NCBI GenBank assembly: GCA_028274465.1
Contig: CM051457.1
Location: 63,984,899 to 64,048,898, forward strand
Direction of reading: 5' to 3'
DNA: 64,000 nt
Origin: Plantago ovata
Lineage: Eukaryota; Streptophyta; Magnoliopsida; Lamiales; Plantaginaceae
The notes under the pieces are model-generated. The model did no database searches. It was not told the DNA's origin and saw nothing but the letters and a program-made list of their open reading frames with translations. How positions within the stretch are numbered: position 1 is the stretch's first letter; each line of letters opens with the position of its first letter. The position numbers and the translations under genes were made by a program. Shown here piece after piece: positions 45,071 through 55,627 of the stretch.

Positions 45071-45663
45071 AGAGAGGAAGAAGTAACAGAAGGCCTATCT
45101 ATCTTCTTTATTCTAGCTTTTGTTACATCAGTGGTTACTCTTTTCTTTTCTTCGCGGAGTGCTTTAGCTATGTGCCATACCTTTCACTTCAATGGGTTAT
45201 CTTGTTAATACAACAATTTCCCTCAACCAGAGTAATCTGGTCCCTCAGTCCATTTTGTTCCTGTTAGGGTTGTCCACGCCTTCTTTCGGAGCAAATCATG
45301 CAAACTGGTATATATAGACAGAGGCATTCACTTTACATTCACTGTGGGAAAGAAAGCAGGTGCACAATTGAAGATTCCGATGGGGCGAAAGAGCTTTATT
45401 TTATCCGCAATTACTTGTTTTTCCTTCCACGTCTGCGTTGCTTTCTCTGTTAAAGAAGAATTGAGAAACTTGGATAACTTCGATAAATGGGAAAGCAGGA
45501 TGCAAAAGCAAGCAGACTTAAACCTACTTCTGCAAAACGGAAACTCCGACCAAAACGGGAATGGGCTAGGGTTATGAACTTCACCCTATCTCGAAACTAT
45601 CCTCCGAACCGTAAAAATCACCTTTGGATCTTACTTAAAATAGAATCTTCCATAAAATTCGAA
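45071..45663. other. Unassigned segment between K and F
   Basis: About 590 bp that I cannot match to any element in the window. It has a possible TATA box (TATATATAG at 45309-45317). A 77-codon ORF (45344-45577) starts MGKKAGAQLKIPMGRK and has a hydrophobic stretch (FILSAITCFSFHVCVAF). It could be a piece of a host gene, another mobile element, or filler from break repair. No function proposed. Confidence 0.4.
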
Positions 45664-45753
45664 GATTAAAATACCGCGTTTTTTCGAAAGTTTCGTCTCC
45701 CCACCTCAGGAGGTGGGGAGACGAAACTTTCGAAAAAACACGGTATTTTAATC
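45664..45753. repeat. Near-perfect 90-bp palindrome at the left end of F
   Basis: Two 44-bp arms with a 2-base centre (AG at 45708-45709) differ at one position (CCGCG against CCGTG). With one more mismatch the arms extend about 5 bases further. The right arm is normal F internal sequence (related to D at 12530-12570); the left arm is its inverted copy. Confidence 0.9.
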
Positions 45754-45969
45754 TCCGAAAACCATTTTACTCATAAAACCACTCGAAAAAGTTCACTCAA
45801 ACACAAATATAAGCACATACGACACAGAGACGAACAAATTCACATATGAAAAGCAAATTGTTCAATGAATGAATGCATGCAATAAAGCGGTAAAAAAGCG
45901 ATAAAAACTCCGGGTTGCCTCCCGGATAGCGCCATTGTTTATAGTCTTTGACTCGACTCCTTCTTGCGC

Positions 45970-48129
45970 TTAGCTCTTCTTCTTGAGGGTACTAGACTTC
46001 CCCTTCATGGATCTTCTCCTCATGCCACGAACCTGTGAATAAGAATGAACATAGACAGCAAGACCACAGTAGTTAACAGTGTGAGAAGCATTGAAGTGAT
46101 CAGGTGGATCAGATATGGCTCGCAACACATGTCGCTTTCCATCCACCTCAATGGTGCAAGTCCTTCGGTAAATGTCTATCACGGAGCGTAGTTTAGTCAA
46201 GAACGTTCGCCCCAAGAGAACAACATCCCCCATCCCAGGTGTAGACGTCGGCATAACTACAAAATTGGTGTATACAGAAGCTTCACCAATCTTAACCAAT
46301 ACGTTCTTCACAACGTCTTCGGGTCTCACAAAGGATCCATCCGCCAATTGCAGAATAGCCTTATGCTCAGATAGTTTTCCAAGGCTACTCTTCTCAAACA
46401 CATTCATTGGGAGCACATTAGAGTAGGATCCCGTGTCTAGTGTAGCACGGACATCTTCAAGTACACCAATCCCGACCTTAACATCGAAACTTTGAGGGAG
46501 TGGCTCGGGATCCTCTTGCTCCTCTTCACTCTCATCAGTACCAAGGTCCTTCTCTTCTTCCTTGGCTAGTGGGGGTTCTTCATTCTTGCAACACTCACAC
46601 TTAGAAACCTTCTTGATGGTGATTTCAACAGGTAGATCACCCACCAAGGTAATGGACATCGACTTCTCAAGGTTGATAGGTAGTTTCCCTTGCTCCCTAC
46701 TTTCTCCTCGGTCAATCAACTCTTGCATCTTTTGATGGGCAAGCCTAGTGCTCTCTTCCAATCGATCAAGCCTCGCCCTAGTCTTCTCAGAATCTTCTTC
46801 ATAACGTTTGAGAAAACTTTGGGTGTGATCAACCATCTTTTGCAAGTTCTCCATCAGTAGAGCTGTCTTCGACTTTGGTTGCTCTTTCGGAGCGGGATTT
46901 TCGCAGTGATCATTACCATAGTTAAGCCTACTACGGTCTTGGTTAGGACCATAAGTTTGGCTAGCCGGTGCATATGCTTGATTGTTTCGGAACCCTCTTC
47001 TCCAAAATCCACCTCGAGGATTCCTACCGTCTTGTCTGTAGCGAGCTTCCTGAGTACCAAATTCCGTAGCAAAAGCTTCCTCTTCGCCTCCTTGAATCCA
47101 GTTGCCATCATCATATGCAATCTCCGATCTGCATATATGAGCCCCATGCCCATAGTTCTTGCATATTCGGGAAACTTCGTTCGACACAGATGTTCCAGTT
47201 GCGCTCTTAAGGACTTGCTTCAATTCGTTGGTAAAGCACTCGAATCGATGCCCATTCCCCCCATACATAGGGGCTTCTTGAGTAGGTGGAGCTTCAGGTC
47301 CACGTCTCCTAACCATTGCTCTTGGGTCCTTGAATTGCGAACCCTTAGCAAGCCTTTCGAAAACTGCCCAGACGGCTTCCGGGGTTTCCTCCCAAATATT
47401 GCCACGGCATTGGAAATCCACCACTTGTTGGTTCTCAAAGGTTAGTCCATTGTAGAAGTGTTGGACTAGATCCGAAAGCTCAAAACCATGGTGAGGGCAC
47501 TTGTTCATGAGGTCTTGGAACCTCTCAAACGCGGTGTAGATAGTATCTTCATAGTCTTGTTTGAACCCAGTGATTTGCGCCTTAAGCGCGGTAGTCAAGG
47601 TGTGAGGGAAGTATTTCTCCATGGAAGCTGAAAAAACCTTCTCCCAAGTGTCCAGCGAGCCCGCCGGTAGAGAACTCAACCATGACTTCGCTCTGTCGCC
47701 AAGCCCCATAGCAAAAACCTTCATCCTCAACTCATCCGTTGTTATTTCAGCTCCGGGTCGTGGGAGTTGGTTGATGAAATCATCGATATCGTGCAAGTAC
47801 CCCATCACATCTTCCCTTGTTAAGCCATAGAACCTCGGAAGTTGTTGGAATGCGTGGTCCTTGATTTCCAGATCTCGAGTTGCAGACGAAAGAACAATCG
47901 CCGGTCCCCTCATACGATCCGTGGAGGGTTGAACCCATGCTTTCAGTGGTCTAGCTTCTGCCATTCCGTCGATTTCCTTGAAAAGACTGTGTAGAGATTC
48001 AGAGAAATGGGTATCCTCTATTTCCTCTAGTTCACACCTTCGAAGTAGTCGCCTTCTTTGGTGGTAGACTCTGTCGATCTCAGCAATTGAATCAGCAAGC
48101 GGTGTTCCTCTAGATCGCGTATTTCGCAT
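45970..48129 (-). CDS. gag-PR: Element F: intact gag-protease (719 aa)
   Basis: The only full-length open gag-PR of its family in the window. It starts MRNTRSRGTPLADSI, 123 bases from the primer site, and ends with a basic tail (RRRSMKGKSSTLKKKS). The basic N-terminus is followed by the gag block (KYFPHTLTTALKAQITGF, CPHHGFELSDLVQHFYNGL), a zinc-knuckle region, an RG-rich stretch (GRNPRGGFWRRGFRNN), a coiled-coil-like segment (RYEEDSEKTRARLDRLEES), and a protease with LDTGSYSNVLP and VVLLGRTFLTKL. The zinc knuckle reads SRICKNYGHGAHIC: the first Cys is Ser, so zinc binding is probably impaired. The protein would be both capsid and protease of a particle, with RT and integrase coming from elsewhere. 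Confidence 0.9.
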   Translation of the reverse strand: MRNTRSRGTPLADSIAEIDRVYHQRRRLLRRCELEEIEDTHFSESLHSLFKEIDGMAEARPLKAWVQPSTDRMRGPAIVLSSATRDLEIKDHAFQQLPRFYGLTREDVMGYLHDIDDFINQLPRPGAEITTDELRMKVFAMGLGDRAKSWLSSLPAGSLDTWEKVFSASMEKYFPHTLTTALKAQITGFKQDYEDTIYTAFERFQDLMNKCPHHGFELSDLVQHFYNGLTFENQQVVDFQCRGNIWEETPEAVWAVFERLAKGSQFKDPRAMVRRRGPEAPPTQEAPMYGGNGHRFECFTNELKQVLKSATGTSVSNEVSRICKNYGHGAHICRSEIAYDDGNWIQGGEEEAFATEFGTQEARYRQDGRNPRGGFWRRGFRNNQAYAPASQTYGPNQDRSRLNYGNDHCENPAPKEQPKSKTALLMENLQKMVDHTQSFLKRYEEDSEKTRARLDRLEESTRLAHQKMQELIDRGESREQGKLPINLEKSMSITLVGDLPVEITIKKVSKCECCKNEEPPLAKEEEKDLGTDESEEEQEDPEPLPQSFDVKVGIGVLEDVRATLDTGSYSNVLPMNVFEKSSLGKLSEHKAILQLADGSFVRPEDVVKNVLVKIGEASVYTNFVVMPTSTPGMGDVVLLGRTFLTKLRSVIDIYRRTCTIEVDGKRHVLRAISDPPDHFNASHTVNYCGLAVYVHSYSQVRGMRRRSMKGKSSTLKKKS

Positions 48130-48252
48130 ACACTATCTGTAACAAGCTAGGAAAGGAGTATCAGAGAGAGATTAAATAGGAAAATAAAAACTACTAGAAC
48201 TAGGAATTGAATGTTGGAAATAAATAAAAGCTAAACAGAAAAAGGAGTATAG

Positions 48253-48270
48253 TCCCCGGCAACGGCGCCA
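48253..48270 (-). promoter_or_regulatory. Element F: primer-binding site (tRNA-Asp)
   Basis: On the minus strand this is TGGCGCCGTTGCCGGGGA, an exact tRNA-Asp complement. Confidence 0.9.
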
Positions 48271-48273
48271 ATT

Positions 48274-49475
48274 TGATGAACCGGAATTTGTCAGATTCTA
48301 ATTAATCAAATAAATTTGTATTTAGCCAAAGACAATTCACAAATACAACAAAACCTTAGTGTAGCAGTAAAATAACCTCGAGTGTCGATCTCTAAGGACT
48401 ATAACTAGCTTTATCTAATCTAACTTAAAATATAAAATTAACAGACGACTTAGCAAAGGTTTTTCTTATCAGATAATGGAGGCTGGTGATAGTATGATCA
48501 TTCAAAGCATAGCAGGTTAATAATCATGCATGAAGTACCCGATCGTTTTGCATAGAGATCTTTGATCAATGAATTGTCCAATTGTGTTCGTTATAATTCA
48601 ACACTACAAAGATAGAGGTTTTAGATAGATTAAAGAAATAAAGCAATAACTCAAAGTCTAATTCGCTTTACAGCCATCATGCATAATTATTAACCCTTCG
48701 CTAAGAAATCACATACTATCACGAACGAGAAGTTTAGCTACTCATAGATGTCATGCAATCAACAGAAATCATAGCAAGATTGAGTGAAAACATGTTGAAA
48801 GATAAATAAATATAAATAGAAAAACTGTAAGATACAATGTTACCGAAGGTTGTCAATCTCCGAAGAATCGCGATCTTACAAACTCCAAAACGATAAGAAA
48901 AAGTATCTCCTAAGCTAAGAATCCCCAGAACAGGGTCTGGAGAATTCCTATCTAAAACTAATGAGAAAGGTGAGAGAAAAGGTTTGAGAAAGTATGAAAA
49001 ACGGAGAAAACTGAGCAACTATATATAGTGATTCGGCAGGTGTGGGGCGAGTCGCCCCACACACTGGGCGATTCGCCTGGTGTGGGGCGGTTCGCCCCAC
49101 GTCCCGGGCGACTCGCCCGGGACCTCCAGTCGGTCGGTTACACGTTTTCGACGCGTTTTTGGATTTCTTTTCCTTTCCGGACTCGGTTTTTGCCTTCTAG
49201 TGACCTTTTAGCTTTCAGACTCGACCCCTAGACTTCAAATCCTATCCGGAATCTTCTAGATACTCCAAAAAGGCCTCTGGAACACCAATTCCTTGTCTAC
49301 TTCAATATAATTGCCCGGTAAACCTTGTTTTTCACCCAAAACCTGTAAAATACAAACTAAAGGGAAACGTGACACTATTCTAATAAAATGCACTAAAATA
49401 TAGCTAAATTAACATAGAGGATAGATAAATTGGTGAAAACAGACTCGAATGAAAGTTTAAAATACACGTTCATCA
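48274..49475 (-). repeat. Element F: 5' LTR
   Basis: 1202 bp, TGATGAACC to CGTTCATCA. A four-unit palindrome array at 49040-49122 lies next to the TATATATA box near 49020. Several cores read GCGAGTCGC or GCGACTCGC here. The outer flank is GTTGT in SIRE-like LTR sequence. Confidence 0.88.
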
Positions 49476-49798
49476 GTTGTGCTTGCTGAAACTAAAACTG
49501 ACCACTTGCTGACAACATATGTGACCTCCTTGCTGAAAAGTACTTGCATTTTGGCTCCAACGTTCATATTTGAATTTGATTCAAAAGAACATTAAATGCA
49601 AAGTAGGCACGCGAAGAACATGAAGACAAGAAGACAAATGAAGAACGCTGCTGAAAGTACAAAAGCAAGATAGTGACATCTTAAGGTACAAAGCCTTAGA
49701 ATAGAGTTCATCAGGCAAGAGTAGAAGGTGTGTCAACAACGTGATCAAACTCTCACTTGTACTTTAAACACTAAAAACCTTCTCTACTCTTTACTGCT
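49476..49798 (+). repeat. SIRE-like LTR fragment in opposite orientation to H
   Basis: This stretch is an inverted copy of 50608-50968, from GTTGTGCTTGCTG to CTCTTTACTGC. It appears to be part of an older plus-strand LTR of the same family into which F (left) and H (right) inserted. Confidence 0.75.
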
Positions 49799-51365
49799 TG
49801 TTGTTCCCTTTAAACAACAAGAAAAGACTAGGGGTGGGGGGTGAATAGTCTTTTCAAACTTTCGTCGTTTAAAAACTTTCTCAACAAGGACTTATTACGT
49901 TTCAGTAATGAGTTTGCTGATACTTAAATTTCTTAGCAAGCGCAAGTTACTTTTCAGTTCCGAGTTTTGCTGATACTTAAAATCAGAGAGCGGAAGTCTT
50001 TGATACAATAAGTGCTTTGTCAGTAAGTGATAGTTTCAGCAAGTGAAGCGAGTGACTGTGTACAGATAGATATGCTTTGCTGAAAACTAAATGCAGTAAG
50101 TAAATCACACAAACACTTTTATAGTGGTATCTGAGAGTGGCGTAATCTCTCAACTAATCCACTTTGTCCTTTCTAGGACTGAATCCACAAAGACAAGTTT
50201 GAGGTTCCTTACAACACCTATCTAGAGCGATTCAAACAGAAACCAAAGCACACTTGCTTCGTTTCCAACCTAACTAGAGAACGAAACCTTGTTCTCCTCC
50301 AAACTTGGGACTTTTAATCAGCAACCCTATGCTCGATTAAGTTCCCCCTGAATATCACGCTTGAAAGGGTGTATTTTCAGTTAGAGAGGTTTGGGATGAG
50401 ATAACTTGATTATAACTTATTCAGTTACAACAAATAATCTAAGAAACAAAACTTTGAATACTTTGCAGTAAACAAGTTTGATTGTTTCTGGTCTCAAGAC
50501 TTGTTCTTGTTCGAAAGAAAGAAAACTTAACTAATTTCTTAGCTGTGTATGTTCTACTTCTTCACAAGTAGCTTTTCCAAGCTTTAAGTCTTGGAACGGA
50601 TCAATGGCAGTAAAGAGTATTTGAATGGTATGTGAGTTTAAGCACAAGTGAGAGTTTGATCACGTTGTTGACACACTTCAACTCTTTGCCGGAGGACCTC
50701 TATTTATAGTGAATCAAGGAGCCGTTTGAATTTCAAATTCTAAGGCTTTTGTTCCTTAAGATGTCACTATCTTGCTTTTGTACTTTCAGCAGTGTCCTTT
50801 ATTTGTCTTCTAGTCTTTATGTCCTTCGCGTGCATGCTTTGCATTTAATGTTCATTTGAATGAAATTCAAACATTAACGTTGGAGCGCAAATGCAAGTAC
50901 TTTCAGCAAGGAGGTCACAAATGTTCATCAGCAAGTGGTCAGTCTCAGTTTCAGCAAGCACAACCTACTCTGTCGTTTAGATTTTCACTTATGCAAGCTG
51001 TTGCTGAAGTTTCCACTTTCTGAGCAACATGTGCCTTTGTAGATACCAGTCTTCAGAAATCTTCTAGTGTTCAGTTCTTCGAATTCTTCAAGTTTCTGAA
51101 CGGTTCTAAATGCTTCAATAGTTTGTTTGTGTAAACAAATTACATCATCAGCAAATGCTTCAATAGGTTGTATTTCTTTTCAGAAAACAAGATACATCAT
51201 AAGCGGTAAAACTAACCTATCTAGCACCTACTCTATGTCTTCAGCAAACGTTCCTCTTTTAGAATGTCCTTAAAATTCAAAATCCCTATGGACCTTAAGA
51301 GTACTAGTTACTGGACTTTCCTTAATTTAGCATGGTTAATTGCTCATCAAAATTACAAGTTTCCT
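49799..51365 (-). repeat. Element H: 3' LTR (right boundary approximate)
   Basis: The left boundary is at TGTTGTTCCC. In sense this gives an LTR end containing ATTCACCCCCC and CCCTAGTC, as I recall for SIRE/Maximus LTR ends (for example the Opie type). The right boundary is set by the PPT at 51371-51386. The exact start base is not certain because the 5' LTR is outside the window. Confidence 0.6.
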
Positions 51366-51370
51366 AAAAA

Positions 51371-51386
51371 ATTTCCCCCTTTTTGA
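51371..51386 (-). promoter_or_regulatory. Element H: polypurine tract
   Basis: The minus strand reads ATCAAAAAGGGGGAAAT, a typical SIRE-like PPT, next to the LTR. Confidence 0.7.
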
Positions 51387-51632
51387 TGTTAGCAATCCAT
51401 GGCTAAATTAATCGTTACCCTTTTAGAGGTTTCTGATGTTGAATAAATCAGTTGATTAATGCAAGCATACTTGAATAATTAAACAGTAAGCATAAGTAAA
51501 TTGCATAATCAAAAACCAATAAGAGTCAAAAGCTTCATTGTTGATAGTTATCTTTCAGTAAGTTTACAAGAAAGTTCAGAGATAACTACACAAAATCAGC
51601 AAACAAAACTTAAACAAAGCTATTACAGAGAT

Positions 51633-53723
51633 TTAAGCTCTTTCAGAGGATTTTCTCAAAATCTCTCTTACACTCTTCTCAGCAAGTGTAGTAAATTCAA
51701 CACAGTCCTTTGCGTAATCTTCAAGTAGCTTACGGACTTGTAGTTGAAGAATCCTTGCATTCATGCAGGCGGTATGATGATGTTTTTCAGCATTCATTTC
51801 CTTGTAGTGAACCACCCACAAGTGCATGCCCCAATTGCTGGCATGGAGAAGTTGTGTATCTGAAATGCTTTTAGCATGAATCTTCCTTAACCAGAGAAGA
51901 TCTTCTTCTTGATCCTTAACAGTGAAATAGAAGTACTCATAAGGAATCAATCCAAGTTTCTTCTTTGATTTCTTGGTTAAAGGGTCAAAGTAATAGGAAA
52001 CACCAATTGGTTTTATCAAATCAGGTTCTTGTTTCAAGGTCTTACCAATTGAAGTTCTTCTTACCAAGACTTCCAGATTCAGCCATCTCCCAGCAATGTT
52101 TCTTGGTAGGGAAGGAGGATCCCTTTCTTTTCTTTTCACCTTGAGATCAATCCAAGTGTACATTTGGTTCAGTACAGCTGTTGGAAAGAAATAATTTACC
52201 AGCAAGTCTTCCAGCTTTAAGATCCAGCAACCATGAACGTTTCTGATCACATTCTGAGTGGTTTCCTCATTACTGGTCCTTGTATATTCAATGCCGGAGC
52301 CAATAGCAATGTTGTCCAGCCTCTTTTCTTCCTGTCTTTGCCTTCTTCTTCTTGACTTTGCATTTTCTTGATCTCTTGCTGAAGATCTTGAGTCAGAAGA
52401 GAAATGCTTTGAATGGCCAGACGGAGTTAAGGCTGTTATTGGTCTAGCTCTTATGGCTTGAGCTATGGTCTGATTGTCATCATCATCATCATCTTCATCA
52501 TTCAGATCTTGATGACTTTCAGTGTGACAGAATTCATGAGTTTCAGCAGAAGTTTTTCTCTTTTTCGGACTTGCTGAATTCAACTCAGAATCTGCTTGTC
52601 TTTTAGAACTCTGCTCTCTTTCAGCAAGAGGTTCTATAGTCAGTGGCGCTTCAGTAGGGGTTTTCTTCCTTGAAGATCTCTTTTGCTTATCTTCCCCCTT
52701 AGACATGGATTGCATCATTGGAGTAATGTGCAGAGAAAAGAACTCATTGCAATTTTCAGCAAGAGTGCTTAGGCTGCTGTATTTCATGATAATTGCTTGT
52801 TGATTAGAGGTCAGCTTTGACAATTCTTGTTTAATACTCACCATATTCTCCTCATGTCTGCGCTCTGTTGCGACCTTATCTTCAATGAAAGTCTGAGCCT
52901 TGACTAATGCAGACTTTGCTAACCGGAGTGCTTGACTTACATCTTCTTCATAACTTTTGTGGTAAAGATTGATGTCTTTCTGAGCTATTGTAAGAGTAGT
53001 AGTGCGTTTTAGCAAAGTAGCCAATATTTTTCCGATGTCAAGCGGACTCTCAGCAAGTAGTGCATCATCTTCTGCTTTGCAGGCGCTGTGGACTTCCATT
53101 AGTTCTTTAATTATTGGAGTGAAATCCTCCACATTTGGGAACGACACTAAATTTGGAGTCAAGGAATGAACTTTGATCTCAGAAGCAAATTGATCATCTC
53201 TTGTCAGCAAATGACTTCTCAAGTGATCTCCTACATCATGTTCATAGTCAGGAGGAGGAATTTCAACCACTTTGGGTTCATTTTTCTTTGAGTGATCATC
53301 CTCATTTGATGAAAGATCATCTTCATCGTCAGATTCATCAAGGCCAAGAACCTTGGTTCCTAAATCTGCAGCTTCATTCCTTTCTGGTTGAGTGGTTGCT
53401 GATGGCAACGCTTCAGACTCAACGACTGGAGTTTCACCAGTAGTAAGCTTTAATTGAGTAGTTGCTTAGGGCAACGTTTGAGACTCAATGACTGGAGTTG
53501 CACCAGTAGTAGATGGAAGGGAGGGGACTTCCTGTGGCTTTACTCCTGAAGATTGAGCAATATCCAAATTCTGCGTATGCCTTGCATGAATTTGGAGACT
53601 ATTTTGAAGTGCTCTTTGGTAATCTTCATCCATTTCTTCATCATCATCAAGGTTTGGATCAGTGACCTTGGCATCGAGTAAAGATAACTCGGCATCAGAA
53701 AGCTTGCTCTTGCCATGTTTCAA
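51633..53723 (-). pseudogene. Element H: extra (env-like) region, third part
   Basis: Two open pieces in the same frame (53466-53723 and 51633-53408) are separated by an in-frame TAA at 53466-53468. The product is acidic at the start (DESDDEDDLSSNEDDHSKK). The middle is helical (DVSQALRLAKSALVKAQTFIEDK), followed by a basic segment that could be a nuclear signal (PKKRKTSAE, KSRRRRQRQEEKR) and a well-ordered C-terminal part (WILKLEDLLVNYFFPTAVL, YYFDPLTKKSKKKLGLIPYE). No membrane span is visible, so env function is not supported by sequence. The label 'env-like' rests only on position after pol in a SIRE-like element. Confidence 0.6.
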
Positions 53724-54373
53724 TGCGGCTCGCTTTCTGGCGTATTCTTTTTCAGTATCAGCGCCTTGTACAGGTGCTTGAGTACTTGTTTCATCAGGAG
53801 CAGGTTGAGATTCTTGCTGACTTGGTGTATGATTAGCTTGCTGATTGTTTTGATTCTCAGTCTCAGCAACTGTCAGTTTAAGTCCACCAGCATCAGGACT
53901 AGGATCAGTAGGAATGTTTTGTCATCATCGTCGTCCTTTTTATCCTTAGAATCTTTACCTTCATCATCACTGGGATCAGTAGGAATGTTTTCATCTTCTT
54001 CTTCCTCATCATCATCTGTCAATATAACCAACACGAGATACTTGTACAAAGCAACACTCGTAAGTTCCTCTTCTTCATTGATTTTGTGGGGATCAGCCAC
54101 CACGGGTACAAATGAACCATTGAGCATCACAGCTTGTTCAGCTGGAGAGGCACTCTTAAATTTGGCCTTCATATTCTCTCTGATTTGAGCAATCAGATTC
54201 GAGCTCATTGGCTGAGAATATGACATGTCTTCTGGAATTATAGAGTGGACAAAGGTCTCGAGTTTCAGCAAAGAAGACCTCTTTTTCTCGTTTGATAGAT
54301 GAACATGAAGGTCAGAAAAGTCCATCCTTCTATACCTTTGCCAGTTGCTGACAGACTTAGCAACTCTTGACAA
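53724..54373 (-). pseudogene. Element H: extra region, second part, end
   Basis: The piece 53873-54373 (RVAKSVSNWQRYRRMDFSD, LLKLETFVHSIIPEDMSYSQ, SPAEQAVMLNGSFVPVVAD) is in the same frame as the two upstream pieces and then loses frame into 53466-53723 near 53870. The acidic end (DDDEEEEDENIPTDPSDDE) has a near repeat (DSKDKKDDDDD), where the frame is lost. Function not recognised. Confidence 0.5.
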
Positions 54374-54394
54374 GGTAGATCTCTTGAAGTCTAA

Positions 54395-55528
54395 TTAAAG
54401 TTCTTCAAAACTTACTTTTGGATCTTCAGTGATGTGACCCACTTCAGTGGTCTCCTTTTGAGCCTGAAAAAGAATAACATTATGTTCAAGAAAGGTTTGG
54501 ATAATAGTCTTAGAGTCCAAAGCTGAAACATGATTTACCTGCTGAGATTCAGCAAACTCATGTTGCACACTTGTTTGTGCTGGTACTATTTCCATTCCTT
54601 GAGGAGCTTGAGAAGCATCCTTCATTTGTTCATCCTGAAATAATTGTGAGTTAGATACAAGCACTAAGTTGTCAAACTTAGTTGTATTACCAAGAACTTT
54701 AACTACCTGCTGAGCAGGAAGTGTTGATTCTGGTGCAGAGGCTTCAGCAACCTTCTGACTTGTATCTTGAGAAGTTTGTAGAGAAATCATTATATTAGCA
54801 AAATATTGAGTTTCAGATAGTGAAGATCTGCTTATGGTTGAGTTAACTACCTGCTGAAGAAGGACAAGTTGTGGCTCAGTCCTTTCAGCAACGACAACTT
54901 CTTCAATAACTGGGACTGTTTCTTCAGCAGACTTCTTTTCTTGCTCTGTTTGAGAAAGCTGTGCAGGTTCAGCAATCTCCCTTGTCTCTGAAATGACAAG
55001 TTGAGCAGAGGCATCTTGACCCTTGAGTTCACTGCTTGTCATGAAAACATCGATTGATTTGTTGGAAGTATCTTCAACATCCAACTCCATTTGATGACTT
55101 AGTTCTTTCAGCACCAGCTGAACTTTGTCAATGGATGTTTTCGGTGAACTAGGTCTAGTATTCTCAGCATCACGAGATGCGTCGTCGAATAATGTCTCTT
55201 GTGGTGTTTCAGCAACTTCTGGGACTTGAACCATTGCGGTCTCAACAACTGGTTCTTCAGTAACTTGATGAGTTGCTTGTTCAGCAATCATCTTTTTAGC
55301 AACGGCAGCTTCAGCAAGTGCCGCGGTTCTTATATCAGCAGCGATATCAATCACTGGTTCCATAGTCTGATCATCAAGATTATCTACAATGTAGATATCT
55401 GGGATTGAGGCAGGAATTTCATTTCCACTGCCTTGTGGTCTATTCTCAGTAGATGTATCAACATTAAGTTGATTGTTGAAGGCTTCCGCAAACACTTCAA
55501 CATTGCCGACATAGGTCTCAGTAACCAC
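54395..55528 (-). pseudogene. Element H: extra region, second part, low-complexity
   Basis: 377 codons, rich in Ala, Glu, Gln, Thr and Val with many VAE/AEE repeats. It probably continues from the first part, which ends in stops at 55628 and near 55615. Two stretches look like short introns in frame (54464-54538 and 54635-54706). It ends at 54395 beside a GTAAGT (sense) donor-like site. No domain recognised. Confidence 0.5.
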
Positions 55529-55627
55529 TTTGTCAACATCTACTGGAGTTTGTGTTTCAACAACTGCTTGAGAGTCGTCTGAAAGATCATGGAAAATTGG
55601 TACTCACTTGTGAGCTAGTGTTTTCTT

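Larger units (their letters stand above)
45710..49475 (-). mobile_element. Element F: pol-less gag-PR element, 3' end missing
   Basis: It belongs to the D/E family by gag and LTR. It consists of 5' LTR, primer site, leader, intact gag-PR and about 260 bp after it. ORF2, the 3' module and 3' LTR are absent because the sequence ends at the palindrome. Confidence 0.82.

Noticed and set aside
45344..45577. Host gene call for the 77-codon ORF
   Set aside because: There is no recognisable domain, no splice pattern and no homologue in the window; kept only as an unassigned segment.
53715..54188. Plus-strand ORF with Ser/Leu-rich, apparently membrane-spanning product
   Set aside because: It is antisense to the acidic and low-complexity part of the extra ORF of H; the hydrophobicity comes from complementing GAA/GAT codons.
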